Assembly: GCA_003567855.1 (NCBI GenBank)
Contig: PWYM01000144.1
Span: 1 to 53,368, forward strand
DNA: 53,368 bases
Direction: 5' to 3'
Origin: Gammaproteobacteria bacterium
GTDB lineage: Bacteria; Pseudomonadota; Gammaproteobacteria; Steroidobacterales; PWYM01
This document shows, piece by piece, positions 49,361 to 53,368 of the stretch. Under the pieces are notes generated by a model. That model had not been told where the DNA came from, ran no database searches, and was given only the letters and a program-made list of their open reading frames with translations. The position numbers and the translations under genes were made by a program. Within the stretch, counting starts at the first letter, position 1, and every line of letters starts with the position of its first letter.

Positions 49361-49996
49361 ATGCAGGCACGACAGGGCCCCACGGGCAGGGTCGTCGCGG
49401 TGGAAAGCCTCGCGGCGTTTTTCCAGGAGTCGATGCAACGCGCGCTCGAACGCCAGCAGGTGTCGGTGCACGATCAGACGGCGCATTACGTCGTCAACCT
49501 GCTGACGCTGTTCTCGCGCTCTGAAGCCCTGCATGCGCAGGATTGCGAAGGGCGGCGCATGCGTCCGCTTGCGTTGATGCTCGCCGACGCGATGGAGGCG
49601 CCCAGCGACGAAGAGCGCAGTTTCCTCCTGCAGCGGCTCGGTGACGTTGCGCTGTTCATCGCGGGGTTCTTCGCCGATTCACTGTCACACCGCGCAGTCG
49701 ACGTGGACTACTACATCCGCATGGGTGGTGGTGCCTACGGGTCACTGTCGGACCAGGTCCGCGGCACGCGGCGCGGGCGGGCGTTCGCGCCGGTATTCGG
49801 TGAGCTCGCCGAGAAATTCCAGCCCATCGTCGATGTGCTCAACGATGTCAGCGAGTCGGCACGCGGTCACAACAGCCGCGACGTGCTCAGGCTATACGAA
49901 CTGTGGATCCGCACCGGCAGTCGCCGCGCGCGCAGCCTGCTGCGCGATCTCGGCATAGAGCCCACGCGCGAAGCGGTCACCCGCTTCGAGCACTGA
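49361..49996 (+). CDS. Conserved-looking protein of unknown function
   Basis: 211 aa, mostly helical: VAVESLAAFFQESMQRALERQQVSVHDQTAHYVVNLLTLFSRSEAL...GDVALFIAGFFADSLSHRAVDVDYYIRMGGGAYGSLSD. Confidence 0.8.
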   Translation: MQARQGPTGRVVAVESLAAFFQESMQRALERQQVSVHDQTAHYVVNLLTLFSRSEALHAQDCEGRRMRPLALMLADAMEAPSDEERSFLLQRLGDVALFIAGFFADSLSHRAVDVDYYIRMGGGAYGSLSDQVRGTRRGRAFAPVFGELAEKFQPIVDVLNDVSESARGHNSRDVLRLYELWIRTGSRRARSLLRDLGIEPTREAVTRFEH

Positions 49997-50001
49997 CGCA
50001 C

Positions 50002-50694
50002 ATGCACGACGCGCCCCTGTCCGGTGCAGTACCGGATCGCGCCCAGGCCGATGTACTCGGTGCACTCGAGACGCTGCTGAAGGATCTCTACGACGCCGAC
50101 AGTCCGCACCGCGCGGTCGACTTCGTGATCACCGATGCGGCGCTCGCCGGGGGGCTGTCCGGCGGCGCGCCGCTGCGGTCACAGGAAACGCTGCTCGTAC
50201 GCCAGGCGCCGGATGGCCTCGACCTGTCGCTGTACCTGGACGCCGATGTGCTCAGCGGTCTCGTGCGCGAAAACCCGCTGCAGGCACTCGGTGATGCCAA
50301 CCTGCAGGACTTCTGCACGGTGCTCGAGGGGCTCAGCCATTTCCTGTACGTGTCCTGGAACGCGGGCTTCGACCGCGCGGTCACGCCGCTGGAGCTCGAG
50401 ATGCAGGCCGAGGTCGACAAGTACGTGAGTGCAGTGCTGCTCAGGCGGCACCAGGGCAGTGACTGGGACACGCTGCACACTCACCTGTTCGAGGCGTTCC
50501 GGCTCGTCGACGACCTGTCGCCGGCGCTCGCTGCGCGCTACTTGGATGCCAGCCGACTCGCGGCGCGTTACTGCCTCGCGCTCAGGCAGCGTTTTCTTGA
50601 GCAGGGTGATATCGGCGGACTGCTCACCGAGCTGCGCCGCTTCTGGCGGCTGACCCGCGACGCGAAGATCCGCCACATCCATGCGGGCCACTGA
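50002..50694 (+). CDS. Conserved-looking protein of unknown function
   Basis: 230 aa from ATG 50002, 6 nt after the previous stop: LDLSLYLDADVLSGLVRENPLQALGDANLQDFCTVLEGLSHFLYVSWNAGFDRAVTPLELEMQAEVDKYVSAVLL. Confidence 0.8.
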   Translation: MHDAPLSGAVPDRAQADVLGALETLLKDLYDADSPHRAVDFVITDAALAGGLSGGAPLRSQETLLVRQAPDGLDLSLYLDADVLSGLVRENPLQALGDANLQDFCTVLEGLSHFLYVSWNAGFDRAVTPLELEMQAEVDKYVSAVLLRRHQGSDWDTLHTHLFEAFRLVDDLSPALAARYLDASRLAARYCLALRQRFLEQGDIGGLLTELRRFWRLTRDAKIRHIHAGH

Positions 50695-50702
50695 CGCGGA
50701 AC

Positions 50703-50731
50703 GGCCGGCACCCGCGTGACGGGCGCCGGCC
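50703..50731. terminator. Strong GC stem-loop between convergent genes
   Basis: GGCCGGC-A-CCCG-CGTGA-CGGG-C-GCCGGCC, 11 bp stem with one mismatch. Confidence 0.55.
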
Positions 50732-50738
50732 CCGGGAC

Positions 50739-50954
50739 TCAGGCGCCGGGCGTGCCGGCATCTCCGCCGACCGGTCCCCCGGCGCGACGTTCGAGCGGCC
50801 ATTCGCTGAACGCCAGCCAGACCAGCATGCCGAGGTTCACGAGCGGGACCAGCATCAGCAGTCCCAGCCACTGGTTGTTGCCGGTCTTGCCGAAGATCCG
50901 GACCCAGATGTAGGCGAACAGTGCCGCGAGTGCGAGAGTAATCAGAAGCTCCAT
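50739..50954 (-). CDS. Small membrane protein (71 aa)
   Basis: MELLITLALAALFAYIWVRIFGKTGNNQWLGLLMLVPLVNLGMLVWLAFSEWPLERR; AGGAG upstream of ATG 50954. Confidence 0.75.
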   Translation of the reverse strand: MELLITLALAALFAYIWVRIFGKTGNNQWLGLLMLVPLVNLGMLVWLAFSEWPLERRAGGPVGGDAGTPGA

Positions 50955-51011
50955 GTAACCTCCTGGTCTGTTGGCGGGAGAGAACGGGACAGGCCGCAAC
51001 GCGATGCGCGA

Positions 51012-51224
51012 TTACGGGCCTTCGAAGTCGTCGTCGGGGGGCGGGAGCGCGCGGGGGTTGCGGTGGGCCGGCCACTCGGCGGTTGCGAGCCAGACCAGCA
51101 GTCCGAGCTGCAGCAGCGGCACCGCGAGCAACAGGCCGAGCCAGCGGTTGTGCCCGGTGCGCTCGACGATGCGTATGCCGCACCATGCGAGGATGCCGAT
51201 GATCAGCGCGGTAATGACTGGCAC
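51012..51224 (-). CDS. Small membrane protein (70 aa), paralog of the adjacent small protein
   Basis: GTG start; ITALIIGILAWCGIRIVERTGHNRWLGLLLAVPLLQLGLLVWLATAEWPAHR. Confidence 0.75.
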   Translation of the reverse strand: MPVITALIIGILAWCGIRIVERTGHNRWLGLLLAVPLLQLGLLVWLATAEWPAHRNPRALPPPDDDFEGP

Positions 51225-51355
51225 GCGGTGTTTCTCCGTGAACCGTGCGATCTGAACCGGCTTTCATTGTAGGGGCTGTACCCGGGCGCGTCAGGTCGGC
51301 GTGGGTGGCGCTCTGCGTGGCATAATCCGCGACCGCTTTGCATGGGGTGACGCGC

Positions 51356-52549
51356 ATGGCCGACCTGACCGTGTTCCTGCGCAAGGGCAGGGAAGCCTCG
51401 CTGCTGCGCCGCCACCCGTGGGTGTTCACGGGCGCCATCGACCGGGTCACCGGTGAACCGGCAAGCGGCGAGACCGTAGAGGTGCGCGCCGCCGATGGCC
51501 GCTGGCTGGCGCGCGGCGCCTGGTCGCCGGCATCGCAGATCCGCGTGCGCATCTGGACTTTCGACGAGGACGAGGCCGTCGACCGGGACTTCCTGCTCCG
51601 GCGCGTGCAGTTCGCCGCCGGGCATCGCCAGGCGGATCCGTGGCTTGCCGATACCGACAGCTGGCGCGTCGTCAACAGCGAATCGGACGGTCTGCCCGGG
51701 CTCATCGTCGACCGCTACGTCGACACCGTCGTGTTCCAGCTGCTGTCGGCCGGTGCCGAACACTGGCGTGACGCCATCATCGAGGTGCTCGAAGGCGTGC
51801 TGCGCCCCGTGACGCTGCACGAACGCTCCGACACCGACGTCAGGCGCAAGGAAGGGCTGAAGCCCAGGCGTGGCCATGTCAGCGGCACGCCGCTCGACGG
51901 CCCGGTGCTGATGCGCGAAGGCCCGGTGCGCTACGCGGTCGACTGCATCGCGGGTCACAAGACGGGTTTCTACCTCGACCAGCGCGCCAACCGCGCGCTC
52001 ATGGACCGGCTGGCCAGCGGCGGACGCGTGCTGAATGCTTTCTCTTACACCGGCGGTTTCGGCGTGCGCGCGCTTGCGGCCGGCGCCGCCGGCGTCACGC
52101 ACATCGACAGCTCGGCCGATGCGCTGGAACGCGCACGCGGGAATTCGCAGCTCAACGGCCACGATCCGGCGCGCATCGAGCTGCTTTGCGGCAACGCCTT
52201 CGAACAGCTGCGGGCGCTGTCGCGCGTGGAGCGGCGCTTCGACGTCGTCATCCTCGATCCGCCGCGCTTCGTGTCCTCGGCGGCGCAGCTGCGCCGCGGC
52301 GCGCGCGGCTACAAGGACATCAACCTGCAGGCGCTGTCGCTGCTGCCGCGCGGCGGCTGGCTGGCGACCTTCTCGTGCTCGGGCCTGGTCGAGCCGCGAC
52401 TGTTCCAGAAGATCGTCGCCGACGCCGCGCTCGATGCGGGCCGCACGCTCGACATCGTCCACTGGCTGCACGCCGATGGTGATCACCCTGTCCGTGCAAG
52501 CTTTCCCGAGGGACAGTACCTCAAGGGTCTGCTGTGCCGGGTTGGCTGA
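51356..52549 (+). CDS. RlmI-like 23S rRNA m5C methyltransferase (class I SAM, PUA domain)
   Basis: LRKGREASLLRRHPWVFTGAI, LPGLIVDRY, TGFYLDQRANRALM, VLNAFSYTGGFGVRALAAGA, VILDPPRF. Confidence 0.93.
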   Translation: MADLTVFLRKGREASLLRRHPWVFTGAIDRVTGEPASGETVEVRAADGRWLARGAWSPASQIRVRIWTFDEDEAVDRDFLLRRVQFAAGHRQADPWLADTDSWRVVNSESDGLPGLIVDRYVDTVVFQLLSAGAEHWRDAIIEVLEGVLRPVTLHERSDTDVRRKEGLKPRRGHVSGTPLDGPVLMREGPVRYAVDCIAGHKTGFYLDQRANRALMDRLASGGRVLNAFSYTGGFGVRALAAGAAGVTHIDSSADALERARGNSQLNGHDPARIELLCGNAFEQLRALSRVERRFDVVILDPPRFVSSAAQLRRGARGYKDINLQALSLLPRGGWLATFSCSGLVEPRLFQKIVADAALDAGRTLDIVHWLHADGDHPVRASFPEGQYLKGLLCRVG

Positions 52550-52644
52550 AGCGGCCGCGATTGACAATAATCAGGCACGGCGCGTGCGACAATCGGGCGC
52601 AGGCCCGCGCGGTGCACTCCGCGTCCCGACGAAGGAGGTCCATC

Positions 52645-53368
52645 ATGAACAGGTTGCTGCTGTCTCTCTGCCTCGCACTGGTGCTTGCCGCGTGTGAACG
52701 CGACGCACCCCCGGACCCGATCGCCGACGCCGACCCACCGGCCGAAGTGCCGCCCGATGCGATGCCGGCCGACGCCGCGCGCGAGCCCGCGACGCCGGCC
52801 GACGACGCTGCCGCGCGCCTGCAGACCATCATCGATGGTGACCACCGCAGCGACGAGCAGCGCGCGCGCGACCGCTACCGCAACCCGCTCGAGACGCTGA
52901 CCTTCTTCGGGCTGACGTCCGACATGACGGTCGTCGAGATGTGGCCCGGCGGCGGCTGGTACACCGAGATCATCGCGCCGTACGTCGCGGCGGACGGCCA
53001 GTACATCGCTGCGCACTGGTCACCGGATGCCGAGCAGGATTTCTTCCGGCAGGGGCTCGAGCGCTATCGCGATCGCTTCCTCGGTGACCCGGATCTGTAC
53101 GGCGAGCCCCGCATCGGTGTCGCGATGTGCCCCGATGAATTCGACATCGCCGAGCCCGATTCCGTTGACCTGGTGCTCACGTTCCGCAGCCTGCACAACT
53201 GGATGGGCGCCGGTTGCCTGGAACGCGTGATCGACGAAATGCACCGCGTGCTGCGCCCCGGCGGCACGCTCGGTGTCGTGCAGCACCGCGCGCGCGACGA
53301 TGCCGAGCAGGACCCCGAAGCACCGACCGGTTACGTGCGCGAGGACTGGGCGATCGAGCGTTTCGAGG
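52645..53368 (+). CDS. Predicted SAM-dependent methyltransferase with lipoprotein signal (COG4798-like), truncated by the right edge
   Basis: MNRLLLSLCLALVLAACE lipobox; RNPLETLTFFGLTSDMTVVEMWPGGGWYTEIIAPYV; VDLVLTFRSLHNWMGAGCLERVIDEMHRVLRPGGTLGVVQHR; open to 53368. Confidence 0.88.
   Translation, partial: MNRLLLSLCLALVLAACERDAPPDPIADADPPAEVPPDAMPADAAREPATPADDAAARLQTIIDGDHRSDEQRARDRYRNPLETLTFFGLTSDMTVVEMWPGGGWYTEIIAPYVAADGQYIAAHWSPDAEQDFFRQGLERYRDRFLGDPDLYGEPRIGVAMCPDEFDIAEPDSVDLVLTFRSLHNWMGAGCLERVIDEMHRVLRPGGTLGVVQHRARDDAEQDPEAPTGYVREDWAIERFE

Noticed and set aside
1-53368. CRISPR arrays, transposases, integrases, phage genes, toxin-antitoxin or anti-phage modules
   Set aside because: Looked for repeats with spacers and characteristic motifs on both strands; none supported.

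Overview
GC-rich bacterial chromosomal window, probably from a gammaproteobacterium (inference from gene content such as cysJIH/cysG, gshA, YdbL/YdbH-like and YheT-like genes). I saw no rRNA, tRNA, CRISPR array, transposase or phage module. About 43 protein genes are supported. Most are housekeeping or metabolic: gshA, cysJIH, cysG, RlmI-like methyltransferase, KamA-family radical SAM protein, two AbgT-family and two SLC13/DASS-family transporters, a TRAP-type binding protein, c-di-GMP proteins, TspO and a UvrD-like helicase. The observations most worth a second look are: (1) a single 803-aa ORF fusing a class II-like DNA photolyase to a COG3380/renalase-like flavin oxidoreductase, 4-nt coupled to a small PNPOx-like ORF; (2) a tightly overlapping three-gene operon of zinc-ribbon metallopeptidase, circularly permuted ATP-grasp and alpha-E protein, a predicted but poorly characterised peptide-ligation/processing system lacking its usual transglutaminase and proteasome-like partners nearby; (3) a perfect 16-bp palindrome matching the LexA/SOS consensus (CTGT-N8-ACAG) just upstream of the UvrD-like helicase; (4) a response regulator whose output is a predicted membrane-anchored extracytoplasmic domain; (5) a REC-EAL protein with a degenerate EAL active site; (6) several uncharacterised paired genes, a tandem pair of tiny membrane paralogs, a PAS-like protein with a C-terminal cysteine module, and a CpcT-like/DUF1838/TRAP-binding cluster. 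All family calls are by eye from motifs; no searches were run.
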